Positions 1 through 9,193 of a stretch of DNA of 64,000 nt are shown here, one piece after another. Source of the stretch: Streptomyces sp. NBC_01689 (GTDB lineage: Bacteria > Actinomycetota > Actinomycetes > Streptomycetales > Streptomycetaceae). Position 1 is the stretch's first letter. The number at the start of each line of letters is the position of its first letter. The stretch covers positions 5,394,001 through 5,458,000 of the forward strand of contig NZ_CP109592.1 of NCBI RefSeq assembly GCF_036250675.1, read 5' to 3'. Under the pieces are notes generated by a model that worked only from the letters and a program-made list of their open reading frames with translations, ran no database searches and had not been told where the DNA came from. Both the position numbers and the translations under genes were made by a program.

Positions 1-36
1 CGAGAGTAGGCGGCCGTGCGCGACGCCGTGCACGCC

Positions 37-76
37 TGTGGACAACCTTCGCCCGTCTCCCACCCCCTGTGGACAA
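37..76 (-). promoter_or_regulatory. Pair of perfect DnaA boxes upstream of mshA
   Basis: The sequence TGTGGACAA occurs at 37-45 and again at 68-76, in the same orientation. It is the exact reverse complement of the high-GC actinobacterial DnaA box TTGTCCACA. The repeats are 31 bp apart, about three helical turns. They could regulate mshA or the gene left of the window, or titrate DnaA. Binding is inferred, not shown. Confidence 0.7.
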
Positions 77-229
77 AGCTCCCGTACGCAACTCGCTATC
101 GAACGGTTGAGCGACATTTGGCAATGATTCGGCAAAGGGGAAATGGAGCGGCCTGCTCCGGCGTTCCCCAGGATTGGAGGGTGCCCCGCGCCCTCCGTCC
201 GGCATGCCCACAGCGAGGAGGAACGCCAC

Positions 230-1567
230 GTGAGCCAGTACGTCAGCAGGCTCGGACGGCGCTCCCCGGCGACGTCGTCACGGCTCAGGCTGAACCGAAG
301 GCCCCGTCGCGTCGCGATGCTCTCCGTGCACACCTCGCCGCTGCACCAGCCCGGCACGGGCGACGCGGGCGGCATGAATGTCTACATCGTCGAACTCGCC
401 CAGCGCCTCGCCGCGATCAACATCGAGGTCGAGATCTTCACGCGGTCCACGACGGCCGCCCTCCCGCCGACCGTCGAGCTGGCCCCCGGAGTCCTCGTCC
501 GGCACGTCGACGCGGGCCCCTACGAGGGCCTCGCCAAGGAGGACCTGCCCGCGCAGCTCTGCGCGTTCACACACGGCGTCATGCAGGCCTGGGCCGGGCA
601 CCGGCCCGGCTACTACGACCTCGTGCACTCCCACTACTGGCTCTCCGGCCATGTCGGATGGCTCGCCGCCGAGCGCTGGGGCGCGCCCCTGGTCCACGCG
701 ATGCACACCATGGCCAAGGTAAAGAACGCCGCGCTCGCCGAGGGCGACAGCCCCGAGCCGGCCGCCCGTGTCATCGGCGAGACCCAGATCGTGCGCGCCG
801 CGGACCGGCTCATCGCCAACACCGCGGAGGAGGCCGGCGAACTCGTACGCCACTACGAGGCCGAGGCCGACAAGGTCGCCGTCGTCCACCCCGGCGTGAA
901 CCTCGACCGTTTCCGCCCGGCCGACGGCCGGGCCGCGGCCCGCGCCCGGCTCGGGCTCCCGCAGGACGCCCTGATCCCGCTCTTCGCGGGCCGCATACAG
1001 CCGCTCAAAGCCCCCGACGTGCTGCTGCGCGCGGTCGCCGTCCTGCTCGACGAGTGCCCCGAACTGCGCCGCAACATCGTCGTCCCGGTGGTCGGCGGTC
1101 CCAGCGGCAGCGGTCTCGCCAAGCCCGAGGGTCTGCAGAAGCTCGCCGCCCGGCTCGGTATCGCCGATGTGGTGTGTTTCCGGCCACCGGTCGACCAGGA
1201 GCAGCTCGCTGACTGGTTCCGGGCCGCGTCGGTGCTGGTCATGCCCTCGTACAGCGAGTCCTTCGGGCTGGTGGCCATCGAGGCGCAGGCGGCCGGCACT
1301 CCGGTGCTGGCGGCCGCGGTCGGCGGGCTGCCCGTCGCCGTGTGCGACCGGGAGACCGGTTTCCTCGTCCCCGGGCACGACCCCGCCGCCTACGCGCGCG
1401 TGCTGCGCGATTTCGCCGACGACCGCACGCTCCCGGCCCGGATGGGCGACGCTGCCGCCCGGCACGCGCAGCGCTTCGGCTGGGACACCGCGGCGGCGGC
1501 CACCGCGGACGTGTACACGGCCGCGGCGCAGACCCACCGCCGCGGGGTCCGCGGCCACCAGGGCTGA
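230..1567 (+). CDS. mshA: D-inositol-3-phosphate glycosyltransferase MshA
   Basis: A GT4-family, GT-B-fold glycosyltransferase of 445 aa. It transfers GlcNAc from UDP-GlcNAc to 1L-myo-inositol-1-phosphate, the first step of mycothiol synthesis in the cytosol. The N-terminal glycine loop GDAGGMNVY lies near residues 44-52. The donor-site EX7E segment SESFGLVAIE lies near residues 342-351. I chose the GTG start because GAGGAGG sits just upstream of it; an upstream in-frame ATG at 143 has no family support. The length is normal for actinobacterial MshA. It appears monocistronic. Confidence 0.95.
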   Translation: MSQYVSRLGRRSPATSSRLRLNRRPRRVAMLSVHTSPLHQPGTGDAGGMNVYIVELAQRLAAINIEVEIFTRSTTAALPPTVELAPGVLVRHVDAGPYEGLAKEDLPAQLCAFTHGVMQAWAGHRPGYYDLVHSHYWLSGHVGWLAAERWGAPLVHAMHTMAKVKNAALAEGDSPEPAARVIGETQIVRAADRLIANTAEEAGELVRHYEAEADKVAVVHPGVNLDRFRPADGRAAARARLGLPQDALIPLFAGRIQPLKAPDVLLRAVAVLLDECPELRRNIVVPVVGGPSGSGLAKPEGLQKLAARLGIADVVCFRPPVDQEQLADWFRAASVLVMPSYSESFGLVAIEAQAAGTPVLAAAVGGLPVAVCDRETGFLVPGHDPAAYARVLRDFADDRTLPARMGDAAARHAQRFGWDTAAAATADVYTAAAQTHRRGVRGHQG

Positions 1568-1828
1568 CCGCCCGCGGTCGCGAGGGCCAACGCGCCCATT
1601 CGACGTCCAGAGCCTGCCCGTCCGCGCCGACCTGCGCCGATCCGCGCGGGGCCACGAGGACGGACCCGCGCGCAGCCGTCAAGACGGACCGCTTGCAGCG
1701 ACCAGCACGGACTCGCGCGTATCCGCCAGGGCCGACCGCCCGCAGCCACCAGCACGGACCCGCCCCGCCCGGACTGCCGACCCGCCGGTCGTCGGACGGC
1801 CGACCCGTCCGCTGTCGGGCCGCTGACG

Positions 1829-1834
1829 TACGCT
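1829..1834 (+). promoter_or_regulatory. -10 element TACGCT, probable leaderless promoter
   Basis: TACGCT fits the Streptomyces TANNNT -10 consensus and ends 6 nt before the ATG at 1841, so transcription would start at the start codon. No ribosome-binding site is visible, which agrees with a leaderless mRNA. Confidence 0.5.
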
Positions 1835-1840
1835 CGCCCC

Positions 1841-2332
1841 ATGGCTGACGCAGCGTCGATCGTCGAGCGGACCCTCACCGAGGCCGAGCTGGAGTGGGAG
1901 AGTCCCGCGCCCGGTTCGTACGTCGTGAAACTGCCCGGCACGCGCAAGCTCTCGACGACGGTCTCGCTGATCGTCGGCAAGCACTCGCTCTCGCTGAACG
2001 CCTTCGTGGTCCGCCACCCCGACGAGAACGAGGACGGCGTCCACCGCTGGCTCCTGGAGCGCAACCTCAAGCTCTACGGCGTGAGTTACGCGGTCGACCC
2101 GCTGGGTGACGTGTATCTGGTGGGCAAGTTGCCGCTCGCCGCGGTCACGCCGGACGAGATCGACCGGCTGCTCGGTTCGGTCCTGGAGGCGGCCGACGGC
2201 TCGTTCAACACCCTCCTCGAACTCGGTTTCGCCTCCGCGATCCGCAAGGAGTACGCCTGGCGGGTCTCCCGCGGGGAGTCGACCCGCAACCTGGACGCGT
2301 TCACCCATCTGACCGAGCGTCCGACCGACTGA
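1841..2332 (+). CDS. YbjN domain-containing protein
   Basis: A 163-aa cytosolic protein whose whole length fits the actinobacterial YbjN fold (PF10722), which resembles type III secretion chaperones. The characteristic segment around LNAFVVRHPDEN followed by WLLERN is present. Its molecular role is unknown; YbjN proteins are often proposed as stress or sensory chaperones. It lies directly downstream of mshA, an arrangement I recall as conserved in Streptomyces. No catalytic residues are evident. Confidence 0.85.
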   Translation: MADAASIVERTLTEAELEWESPAPGSYVVKLPGTRKLSTTVSLIVGKHSLSLNAFVVRHPDENEDGVHRWLLERNLKLYGVSYAVDPLGDVYLVGKLPLAAVTPDEIDRLLGSVLEAADGSFNTLLELGFASAIRKEYAWRVSRGESTRNLDAFTHLTERPTD

Positions 2333-2458
2333 CTCATGGTCCAGTCCAAGTAACTCCTGCACGCCCCCTTCCGGTCGGCCCTGTGCGATGGCATGCTCAC
2401 GGCCGACGCAGATCTGAACGTCATTCACATCCATGGATGCGATGAGAGGCGGGCGGGC

Positions 2459-4207
2459 ATGGGCGGGGAGCACGTGGGCATCGGCAGGCGGGTCCTGCTC
2501 GGCAGCGCGGTGGCCGTGGCGGCCGCCGCCGTGACCGGCGGACCGGCGTCGGCCGCGGCACGACCGGGCGCGACCGCCGCGGGCCCCCCGGCCACGGAGT
2601 CCGGGGCGACGGCGGCGGGCACGGGGGTCGCACGCACAGGGGCGCACGGCCAGGTCCCCGGAGTCTGGCGGGAGTTCGCCCGCGCTCCCTTCACCCATCC
2701 GCAGATCCCGTACGTGGGCCGGGCCGGCTTCCGGGGCGGGACGGCGCGCTTCCCCCGCCGTCCCGTGGTCGCCCACGTACGCGACTTCGGTGCCGTGGCG
2801 GACGACGGCGTGACGGACTGCGCCCCCGCGATCAACCGTGCCATCGCTGCTGCCGGCAGGGCCGGCGGTGGCACGGTTCTCATCCCGTCCGGCACCTTCC
2901 GCATCGACGGCCTGATCCGCGTCGGCCACTCGAACGTCGTCCTGCGCGGCGCGGGCAGCGACCGTACGACGCTGTACGCGACCAAGAACCTGACCGAGCT
3001 CATCGGGGTGTACGGCTCCCGCTACGGCGGCGACAAGTCCTCCTGGTCCTGGGCGGGCGGTCTCGTCTGGCTCGCGCCCACGGCCCGCCTCGACTCCCTG
3101 ATCACCGCCGTCCGGGCGAAGGCCTGGCCGTTCGAGGGCTGGACCGGCAACCGCCGCGACGAGTGGGAGACGCTGACGACGGTGGCGCCCGCCCGCCGGG
3201 GTTCATGGACCGTGACGGTCACCGACCCCCGTCGCCTGAGGGCTGGCCGGCTCGTGCTGCTCCGTCTCGCCGACGACGTCGGCCACACCCTGCTGGAGCA
3301 CATGGCGGGCGGCGGCCCCGGCCCCGAGGCGTACTACTGGGACGACAAGACGAAGCTGACGAGTTACGTCCCCTACGAGTGGCCCGTACGCGTCACCGGT
3401 GTCCGGGGCCGCGAGGTCACCCTGGAACGTCCTCTGCCGCTCGACATCCGCCCCGAGTGGGACCCGCGCCTGACCACCCATGTGGAGGCGCTGACCGGTT
3501 CGGGCGTCGAGGGCCTCACCCTGGAGGCCGTCGAGACCCCGCAGTCGCCGCACCTCCTGGACAAGGGCTACAACGGGGTCGTGTTCCAGTGCGCGTACGA
3601 CTGCTGGGCGGACGACGTCGTCGTACGTCATGTGGACAACGGCTTCGGACTTGTGGCGGCCTCCGCCTGCACCCTGCGCCGCACCCGGGTCGCCGGCCGC
3701 GGCTCGCACCACCCGTACTTCTGCCGCGAGGGTTCGCACGACAACCTCGTCGAGGACTTCACCGTCGAGCAGCGCACGGTCCCGGCCCGGGCGGACACCC
3801 AGCTCCACGGCATCAACGTGGAGGGGCTCTCCTCCCACAACGTGTGGTCGCGCGGCGACATGCGGATGGGCACCTTCGACTCCCACCGCGGGATGCCCTT
3901 CGCCAACGTCCGCACCGACATCACCGTGAACAACAACGGCCGGCACGGCGGCGACGCCTCCGCCGGTCCGCTCTTCGGCGCCCGCTTCACCCACTGGAAC
4001 ATCCGCGTCACCAACAACCGCGCCGGCCTCGCCAAGATCGACGAGCTCGCCCCCTACAGCGCCACGGTCGGCGTCAACACCTGCACGGAGTTCGACCAGA
4101 TCGACGTACCCGACTTCACCGGAGACCTGCACTCCCGCCTGGAGCTGTACGGGACGACGGACGTCGTACGGCCGCGCAACCTGTACGAGGCGCAGCGCGA
4201 CCTCTGA
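2459..4207 (+). CDS. Tat-exported pectate-lyase-superfamily beta-helix protein
   Basis: About 582 aa with an N-terminal twin-arginine signal (GRRVLLGSAVAVAAAAV, then an ASA cleavage region), so export in folded form is predicted. After about residue 100 a pectate-lyase-superfamily (PF12708) segment begins, with VRDFGAVADDGVTD and the AI.RAI stretch. It continues into a right-handed parallel beta-helix. Such proteins bind or cleave polysaccharides; the substrate cannot be read here. I preferred the ATG at 2459 because it puts the RR motif close to the N-terminus; an ATG at 2393 is in frame but less likely. Confidence 0.75.
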   Translation: MGGEHVGIGRRVLLGSAVAVAAAAVTGGPASAAARPGATAAGPPATESGATAAGTGVARTGAHGQVPGVWREFARAPFTHPQIPYVGRAGFRGGTARFPRRPVVAHVRDFGAVADDGVTDCAPAINRAIAAAGRAGGGTVLIPSGTFRIDGLIRVGHSNVVLRGAGSDRTTLYATKNLTELIGVYGSRYGGDKSSWSWAGGLVWLAPTARLDSLITAVRAKAWPFEGWTGNRRDEWETLTTVAPARRGSWTVTVTDPRRLRAGRLVLLRLADDVGHTLLEHMAGGGPGPEAYYWDDKTKLTSYVPYEWPVRVTGVRGREVTLERPLPLDIRPEWDPRLTTHVEALTGSGVEGLTLEAVETPQSPHLLDKGYNGVVFQCAYDCWADDVVVRHVDNGFGLVAASACTLRRTRVAGRGSHHPYFCREGSHDNLVEDFTVEQRTVPARADTQLHGINVEGLSSHNVWSRGDMRMGTFDSHRGMPFANVRTDITVNNNGRHGGDASAGPLFGARFTHWNIRVTNNRAGLAKIDELAPYSATVGVNTCTEFDQIDVPDFTGDLHSRLELYGTTDVVRPRNLYEAQRDL

Positions 4208-4318
4208 GAGGCGTGGGCGCGCGGGGGCTCGCCGGCCTGTCCCGGGCTCACCGGTCCGACGGACTCACCGGCCTGCCCTGGGCTCACCGGTCCGTCGGGC
4301 TCAACGGTTCCGTGGGGT
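4208..4318. repeat. Degenerate direct repeats between convergent genes
   Basis: Two close copies of a GGGCTCACCGGTCCG unit and further diverged copies fill the gap between the beta-helix gene and the AraC gene. No ORF or clear terminator is visible. Confidence 0.4.
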
Positions 4319-5137
4319 TCATCGGGCCGACGGGCCCGGCCGTGGGCGTGTTCCGCCGCGGTAGTGGCCCGGGGCGACCCCGACCAGCCGCTTGAACTGG
4401 CGGGTGAGGTGGGACTGGTCGTAGAAACCGGCCGTGGCCGCCACCTCGGCCGGTCTGCCGCCGTCCAGGAGCAGCCGGCGGGCGCGGTCCACGCGCCGCG
4501 ACATCAGGTACTGGTGCGGCGCGATCCCGAAGGCACCGCTGAACGCCCGGACGAGATGGGCGGGATGGGCGTGCAGGAGCCGGGCGGCCTCGTCGAGGGA
4601 GACGCCGTCGACGAGCCGTGCGTCCAGCAGCTCGCGCAGCCGGTCGGCGAGGGTGGGGTCGGGGCGGGTCTCCTCGGCGGCGCGCGGCCGCAGATGGCCG
4701 CGCAGCCGCTCGGCGACCAGCGTCAGCCTGCTCTCGGCCTCCAGCTCGTCACCGGGGTGTGTGAGCGCGGTGTGCAGCTGGCCGACGCGCCGGCGCAGCA
4801 GCGGGTCGCGCAGATCGGGACCGTCCACCGCGGGCCCGATGAGGCTCTCGTCGAGCCGGCTCAGGTCGAGATAGAGGACGCGCTTGCGGAATCCGTCCTC
4901 GGTGACCGGCGAACCGTTGTGGGGGACGTGCGGCGGCAGCAGCGAGACCGTGTCGTGCGGGGTTCCGTGCTCGTGCCGGTCGAGGTCGTAGCGTACGGCG
5001 CCGTCGTCGACGATCAGCAGCGTCCAGGCCTCGTGGACGTGCATCGGGTACGCGTACTCGGTGTAGTGGGCGTGGAAGACCTCCACGACGCCCGGGATCC
5101 GCGGGCGCCACGCGAAGATCTCCCGCTGGGCCGCCAT
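4319..5137 (-). CDS. AraC-family transcriptional regulator
   Basis: 272 aa. An N-terminal cupin-like sensor domain (HAHYTEYAYPMHVHEAW, LLPPHVPHNG) precedes a C-terminal double helix-turn-helix AraC domain (ATAGFYDQSHLTRQFKRLVGVAPGHYR). The architecture is typical of one-component regulators that sense a small ligand. It is divergent from the DUF2000 gene, with only 49 nt between the two starts, so that gene is the likely target. The start ATG at 5137 is followed by the family-typical N-terminus, and a -10 element lies exactly upstream. Confidence 0.9.
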   Translation of the reverse strand: MAAQREIFAWRPRIPGVVEVFHAHYTEYAYPMHVHEAWTLLIVDDGAVRYDLDRHEHGTPHDTVSLLPPHVPHNGSPVTEDGFRKRVLYLDLSRLDESLIGPAVDGPDLRDPLLRRRVGQLHTALTHPGDELEAESRLTLVAERLRGHLRPRAAEETRPDPTLADRLRELLDARLVDGVSLDEAARLLHAHPAHLVRAFSGAFGIAPHQYLMSRRVDRARRLLLDGGRPAEVAATAGFYDQSHLTRQFKRLVGVAPGHYRGGTRPRPGPSAR

Positions 5138-5143
5138 GCAAAC

Positions 5144-5149
5144 AACGTA
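5144..5149 (-). promoter_or_regulatory. -10 element TACGTT, probable leaderless promoter
   Basis: On the minus strand TACGTT ends 6 nt before the AraC start codon and no Shine-Dalgarno sequence is seen, which suggests a leaderless transcript. Confidence 0.5.
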
Positions 5150-5186
5150 CAAGACGGGGCCGTACGGCGGTCGGCAGTCTCGGTCC

Positions 5187-5621
5187 ATGAGCACATCGGA
5201 CAACGAGCCCATCCGTTTCGACACCAAGATCGCCGTGCTGCTGAGGGACGACCTGGAGCCCTGGCAGCGGCTCAACGTGACCGCCTTCCTGGTCAGTGGC
5301 CTCGGCGCGACCCTTCCCGAGGTGGTCGGCGAGCCCTACGCCGACGCGGACGGCATCCCGTACCTGCCCATGTTCCGCCAGCCGGTCATGATCTTCGAGG
5401 GTGGCAAGGAGACGCTGGCCGCGGCGCACGGACGCGCGCTGGTCCGGGCGCTGCCGCGGGCGGTCTTCACGTCCGACCTGTTCGCCACCGGCAACGACCG
5501 GGACAACCGGGCGGCGGTACGGGCCGTGCCGACCGCGGCACTGGATCTGGTCGGACTCGCCGTGTACGGGCCGCGGAACGGGGTGGACAAGGTGTTCAAG
5601 GGGGCGCGGATGCATCCCTGA
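5187..5621 (+). CDS. DUF2000 family protein
   Basis: 144 aa matching the DUF2000 family, a small peptidyl-tRNA-hydrolase-2-like fold of unknown function. Typical features are FDTKIAVLLRDDLEPWQRLNV at the N-terminus and the late NDRDNRAAVRAV segment. In many actinobacteria such genes sit beside an AraC regulator, as here. The ATG at 5187 was chosen because it begins the conserved part; the upstream in-frame ATG at 5136 overlaps the divergent AraC start. Confidence 0.85.
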   Translation: MSTSDNEPIRFDTKIAVLLRDDLEPWQRLNVTAFLVSGLGATLPEVVGEPYADADGIPYLPMFRQPVMIFEGGKETLAAAHGRALVRALPRAVFTSDLFATGNDRDNRAAVRAVPTAALDLVGLAVYGPRNGVDKVFKGARMHP

Positions 5622-5764
5622 GGGCGGGGTGGTGCGGGGCGGCCGTGTGGCGGGGCGGTGGTGAGCCCCGGCGGACCTGGGTGTGCCCCTGGGACCGGGA
5701 CCGGCGGTGCGGACGCGTCCCTGGCCGGTGGGCGCGGCAGGTGCCCGTGAGGTCACCGCGTGGC

Positions 5765-5795
5765 GACCGGCCGGCACCCCTGTCGCCGGCCGGTC
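5765..5795. terminator. Hairpin between convergent DUF2000 and MFS genes
   Basis: An 11-bp perfect stem (GACCGGCCGGC / GCCGGCCGGTC) with a 9-nt loop, overlapping the stop codon of the MFS gene. No T-run follows. It may act as a bidirectional terminator. Confidence 0.45.
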
Positions 5796-7224
5796 AGGCC
5801 TCCACCGCGGTCTCCTCGGCCGTGCCCGGTCCCGTCCTCGCACCGGACACCTTCGTCCCGGCGACCTTCGTCCCGGGAACCTTCGCCGGGGAAGCGTCCC
5901 TCAGAGGTGCCGCCGGTGTCGCCGAAGCGGCCGATGCCACCGGTGCCGCCACCACCGGTACGGCGGGCATCTGCGCTGCGGGCACGGCCGGTGCCGCCGG
6001 TACCGCGGGCACCTGGACCGCGGGCTCCTCCGCCGGGACGCGGCTCATCAGCAACGCGTAGCCGAGGCCCGCGGCCGTGCCCACCACCGCGCACAGCCCC
6101 CACAGCCACTCCGCGCCGAGCCGGTCGATGACGACGCCGGACATCAGGGGCGCGACGAGCGCGGCGAGCGACCAGGAGAGGGTGTACATGCCCTGGTACC
6201 GGCCGCGGCCGTGGGTGGGGGAGAGCTGGACGACCAGCCCGGTCTGCGTCGGCGCGTTGACGATCTCCGCCAGGGTCCACACGCACACGGTGAGCGCGAA
6301 GACGCCGACCGAGCCGGCGAAGGCGGTGAGCCCGAACCCGTACCCGGCGAGCAGTGAGGAGATCACGAGCAGCCGCCGCGGGTCCCGGTGCTGGATGAAG
6401 CGGGTGACCGGGATCTGCAGGGCGACGATGAGGACACCGTTCACGGCGATGGCCAGACCGTAGTCGGCCGGGGTGAACCCGGCCCGGCCCATCGCGACGG
6501 GCAGCCCCACGGACCCCTGCTGGAAGACGAGGGCGACCAGGAAGGACAGCCCGACGACGCTCATGAAGCGGCGGTCGCGCAGCACGGTCCCGAGCCCGGC
6601 CTCGTCGGCCTTCTCCTTGGCGGTGCGGACCGGCCGGGACTCCGGCAGCTTCGCGAACACGACCAGCGCGCAGACCAGCGTCATGCCGGCCTCGATGAGG
6701 AAGCCGGCGAGGTAGCTGAACTCGGCGATGAACCCGGCGGCCATCGAGGAGACCGCGAACCCGAGGTTGATCGCCCAGTAGTTGAGGGAGAACGCCCGGA
6801 CCCGGTCCTCGGGCCGCACGATGTCGGCCATCATCGCCTGCACGGCGGGCCGCGAGGCGTTGCTCGCCATGCCGACGAGGAAGGCGACGGCGGCGATGCT
6901 CACCGGGTCGTGCATGAAGCCGAGCAGCGCGACGGAGGCCGCCGTCGAGGTCTGCGCGATGAGCAGGGTGGGCCGCCGCCCGAGCCGGTCGGTCATCACC
7001 CCCGCGCCGAGCGAGGAGACGACGCCGCCGAGGCCGTGCAGGGACGCCACGAGACCGGCGTACGAGGCGGAGTAGCCGCGGTCGAGCGTCAGGTACAGGG
7101 CCATGAAGGTGGCCACGAAGGCGCCGAGCCGGTTGACCAGGGTGCTGGTCCACAGCCACCAGAACTCACGGGGCAGCCCTGAGACGGTCTCTCGGACGGC
7201 ACGTCTCATCACGGCTAGTGGCAT
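5794..7224 (-). CDS. MFS transporter, 12-TM efflux type
   Basis: About 476 aa. The hydrophobic profile is that of a 12-helix major-facilitator permease of the drug-efflux type. The motif-A region reads GVMTDRLGRRPTLL between TM2 and TM3, and FIQHRDPRRLL lies between the two halves. The last 80 residues are a low-complexity Ala/Pro/Val tail (PAVQVPAVPAAPAVPAAQ and similar), unusual for the family and probably disordered in the cytosol. The substrate is not predictable. The ATG at 7224 was chosen; 7209 is also possible. Confidence 0.85.
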   Translation of the reverse strand: MPLAVMRRAVRETVSGLPREFWWLWTSTLVNRLGAFVATFMALYLTLDRGYSASYAGLVASLHGLGGVVSSLGAGVMTDRLGRRPTLLIAQTSTAASVALLGFMHDPVSIAAVAFLVGMASNASRPAVQAMMADIVRPEDRVRAFSLNYWAINLGFAVSSMAAGFIAEFSYLAGFLIEAGMTLVCALVVFAKLPESRPVRTAKEKADEAGLGTVLRDRRFMSVVGLSFLVALVFQQGSVGLPVAMGRAGFTPADYGLAIAVNGVLIVALQIPVTRFIQHRDPRRLLVISSLLAGYGFGLTAFAGSVGVFALTVCVWTLAEIVNAPTQTGLVVQLSPTHGRGRYQGMYTLSWSLAALVAPLMSGVVIDRLGAEWLWGLCAVVGTAAGLGYALLMSRVPAEEPAVQVPAVPAAPAVPAAQMPAVPVVAAPVASAASATPAAPLRDASPAKVPGTKVAGTKVSGARTGPGTAEETAVEA

Positions 7225-7395
7225 GGCGGACCCCAGGTCAGGCAGGCGCGTAAGCGGCTCGGGCGGTGGGCACAACTTACGAGAGTCCGGCCCGTGAGGG
7301 CCACTCGATTAACAGAAGCCGTCAACCGGCGGACGTTCGCCAGAGCGTCGCTGTCCGTCTGCCGACCGGGGGAGCGGCGCGTCAGTCCGTTCCAT

Positions 7396-7401
7396 TACGC
7401 T
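7396..7401 (+). promoter_or_regulatory. -10 element TACGCT, probable leaderless promoter of gpmA
   Basis: TACGCT ends 7 nt before the gpmA ATG and no Shine-Dalgarno sequence is present between them. Confidence 0.45.
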
Positions 7402-7408
7402 CGACGCC

Positions 7409-8170
7409 ATGGCCGACGCACCGTACAAGCTGATCCTCCTCCGCCACGGCGAGAGCGAATGGAACGCGAAGAACCTGTTCACCGGTTGGGTGGACGTCAA
7501 CCTCAACGAGAAGGGCGAGAAGGAGGCAGTCCGCGGCGGTGAGCTGCTCAAGGACGCCGGCCTGCTGCCCGACGTGGTCCACACCTCGCTCCAGAAGCGC
7601 GCGATCCGCACCGCGCAGCTGGCGCTGGAGGCGGCCGACCGCCACTGGATCCCGGTCCACCGCTCCTGGCGCCTGAACGAGCGGCACTACGGCGCGCTCC
7701 AGGGCAAGGACAAGGCCCAGACCCTCGCCGAGTTCGGCGAGGAGCAGTTCATGCTGTGGCGCCGCTCGTACGACACCCCGCCGCCGCCGCTCGCCCGCGA
7801 CGCCGAGTACTCCCAGTTCGACGACGCGCGCTACGCGGCGCTCCCGCCGGAGCTGCGCCCCCAGACGGAGTGCCTCAAGGATGTCGTCGTCCGCATGCTG
7901 CCGTACTGGTTCGACGGCATCGTCCCCGACCTGCTGACCGGCCGTACGGTCCTGGTCGCGGCCCACGGCAACTCGCTGCGCGCCCTCGTCAAGCACCTCG
8001 ACGGCATCTCCGACGCCGACATCGCGGGCCTGAACATCCCCACCGGCATCCCCCTCTCCTACGAGCTGGACGCCGACTTCAAGCCCCTCAACCCGGGCGG
8101 CACCTACCTCGACCCGGACGCGGCCGCGGCGGCGATCGAGGCGGTCAAGAACCAGGGAAAGAAGAAGTAA
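7409..8170 (+). CDS. gpmA: 2,3-bisphosphoglycerate-dependent phosphoglycerate mutase
   Basis: 253 aa, full length for dPGM. It interconverts 3- and 2-phosphoglycerate in glycolysis and gluconeogenesis. The phosphohistidine motif [10 protein letters not shown] is near residues 9-18. The [11 protein letters not shown] segment and the second catalytic histidine in [11 protein letters not shown] are intact. The gene stands alone and is followed by an intrinsic-terminator-like hairpin. Confidence 0.97.
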   Translation: MADAPYKLILLRHGESEWNAKNLFTGWVDVNLNEKGEKEAVRGGELLKDAGLLPDVVHTSLQKRAIRTAQLALEAADRHWIPVHRSWRLNERHYGALQGKDKAQTLAEFGEEQFMLWRRSYDTPPPPLARDAEYSQFDDARYAALPPELRPQTECLKDVVVRMLPYWFDGIVPDLLTGRTVLVAAHGNSLRALVKHLDGISDADIAGLNIPTGIPLSYELDADFKPLNPGGTYLDPDAAAAAIEAVKNQGKKK

Positions 8171-8183
8171 CCAGACGCCAGCA

Positions 8184-8224
8184 AGCCCCCGACCTGTGAG
8201 TTCTTCGCGGGGCGGGGGCTTTTT
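8184..8224 (+). terminator. Intrinsic terminator after gpmA
   Basis: The 8-bp stem AGCCCCCG / CGGGGGCT (8184-8191 and 8213-8220) is followed directly by five T residues, the classic rho-independent form. Confidence 0.75.
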
Positions 8225-8635
8225 GGTGGGGCTGGGTGTCTGTGGGTCGTCAGGCGCTTCGGCGGGTCGGCAGATGCGTCGGCGCGAGCGGCGGATGCGG
8301 ATGTCGAGGACGATCAGCGTGACAGAGGGTGGGCGACCTCGGCCGGGACGTCGGCCCAGAGGGCGACTCCGGCTGATGAGCTCAATCGGCTCGGGGTCGG
8401 TCTGTGCTCCCGAGACGGCCGCCGAGTGCCGCCGCAGTGGTGGGGGTCCGTTTCGGGTGCCGAGGTCTTTGCCCGGACAGGTAAATTTCACGATCTTGAG
8501 ATGGGGCATCGCATCGTGCCCGGCGCCTGAGAACCAGACTGCCTGCTGCAGGGATCAGTCGTCAGGCCGGCCGTCGGAGGTGCTCGGCGGTTGCCGAGGC
8601 GCCCACGAGGGCACCGCCGTCGCCGAGGGCCCGTC
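8225..8635. other. Intergenic region without a recognised gene
   Basis: No reading frame on either strand shows a recognisable family or convincing start context. A long minus-strand frame beginning MPHLKIVKFTCPG has an oddly AT-rich start and could be a decayed gene. I could not assign it. Confidence 0.4.
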
Positions 8636-9172
8636 TCAGTCGGCGGGTCGGGGTGCCGGGAGCGGGGTGAGGAGGCGGCGTGGGGTGTTGATCGCGGTGG
8701 AGACCGGATCGCCCGCCGGGTCCGTCGGGCGGAAGCCGGGGCCGGGTTCGACGCGGATCTCCGGGACCGGGACGGCCGCGCCGCAGTCCTGGCAGCGGCC
8801 CTCGGGGTCGAGGAGGCCGCCGTCCGTGTCGTGCCGGAGGAGACGCTTGACCCCGTCCGGCGAGTAGAAGGATTCTCCCCAGTTCATCAGGGCGCGCAGG
8901 GCCGGCCACAGGGCGACGCCCTTGTCCGTCAGCCGGTACTCGACGCCACCGGCACCGCCGTCCTCGCGGGTGAGTACGCCTTCCCTCACCAGTGACTTCA
9001 GCCGGTCCGTCAGGACGGCTCGCGGGATGCCGAGCTGGGTCGCGAAGTCGCCGAACCTCCGGACCCCGTAGAACGCGTCGCGGACGATCAGGAGTGTCCA
9101 CCGTTCCCCCACGACCTCCAGTGTCCTCGCCAGGGGGCAGTTCCCGTCCGCGTAGGTCTTGGGAAGCGTCAT
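8636..9172 (-). CDS. HxlR-family transcriptional regulator
   Basis: 178 aa with a winged-helix HxlR domain. The N-terminal Cys of the family is present (DGNCPLARTLEVVGERWTLLIVRDA), followed by the recognition helix region LGIPRAVLTDRLKSL and the wing VEYRLTDKG. A C-terminal pair of cysteines (CQDCG) is typical of the longer members. HxlR proteins sense reactive aldehydes, quinones or redox state and usually repress themselves and a divergent oxidoreductase. That is the arrangement here, with two operators in the intergenic region. Confidence 0.93.
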   Translation of the reverse strand: MTLPKTYADGNCPLARTLEVVGERWTLLIVRDAFYGVRRFGDFATQLGIPRAVLTDRLKSLVREGVLTREDGGAGGVEYRLTDKGVALWPALRALMNWGESFYSPDGVKRLLRHDTDGGLLDPEGRCQDCGAAVPVPEIRVEPGPGFRPTDPAGDPVSTAINTPRRLLTPLPAPRPAD

Positions 9173-9178
9173 GCCCGC

Positions 9179-9184
9179 ATTCTA
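9179..9184 (-). promoter_or_regulatory. -10 element TAGAAT of the HxlR gene
   Basis: TAGAAT on the minus strand ends 6 nt before the ATG, so the mRNA is probably leaderless. A TTCAGT -35 lies 17 bp upstream, inside operator 1. Confidence 0.6.
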
Positions 9185-9193
9185 GCAGCGGCG

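Noticed and set aside
143..229. Longer N-terminus of MshA from the ATG at 143
   Set aside because: The extra residues do not match MshA, and a good ribosome-binding site sits before GTG 230.
3631..3639. A third perfect DnaA box (TGTGGACAA)
   Set aside because: It lies inside the beta-helix coding sequence and is isolated; one copy is expected by chance at this frequency.
8225..8635. Possible transposase remnant on the minus strand
   Set aside because: No transposase motif or inverted repeat could be recognised; the frame probably reflects GC bias.
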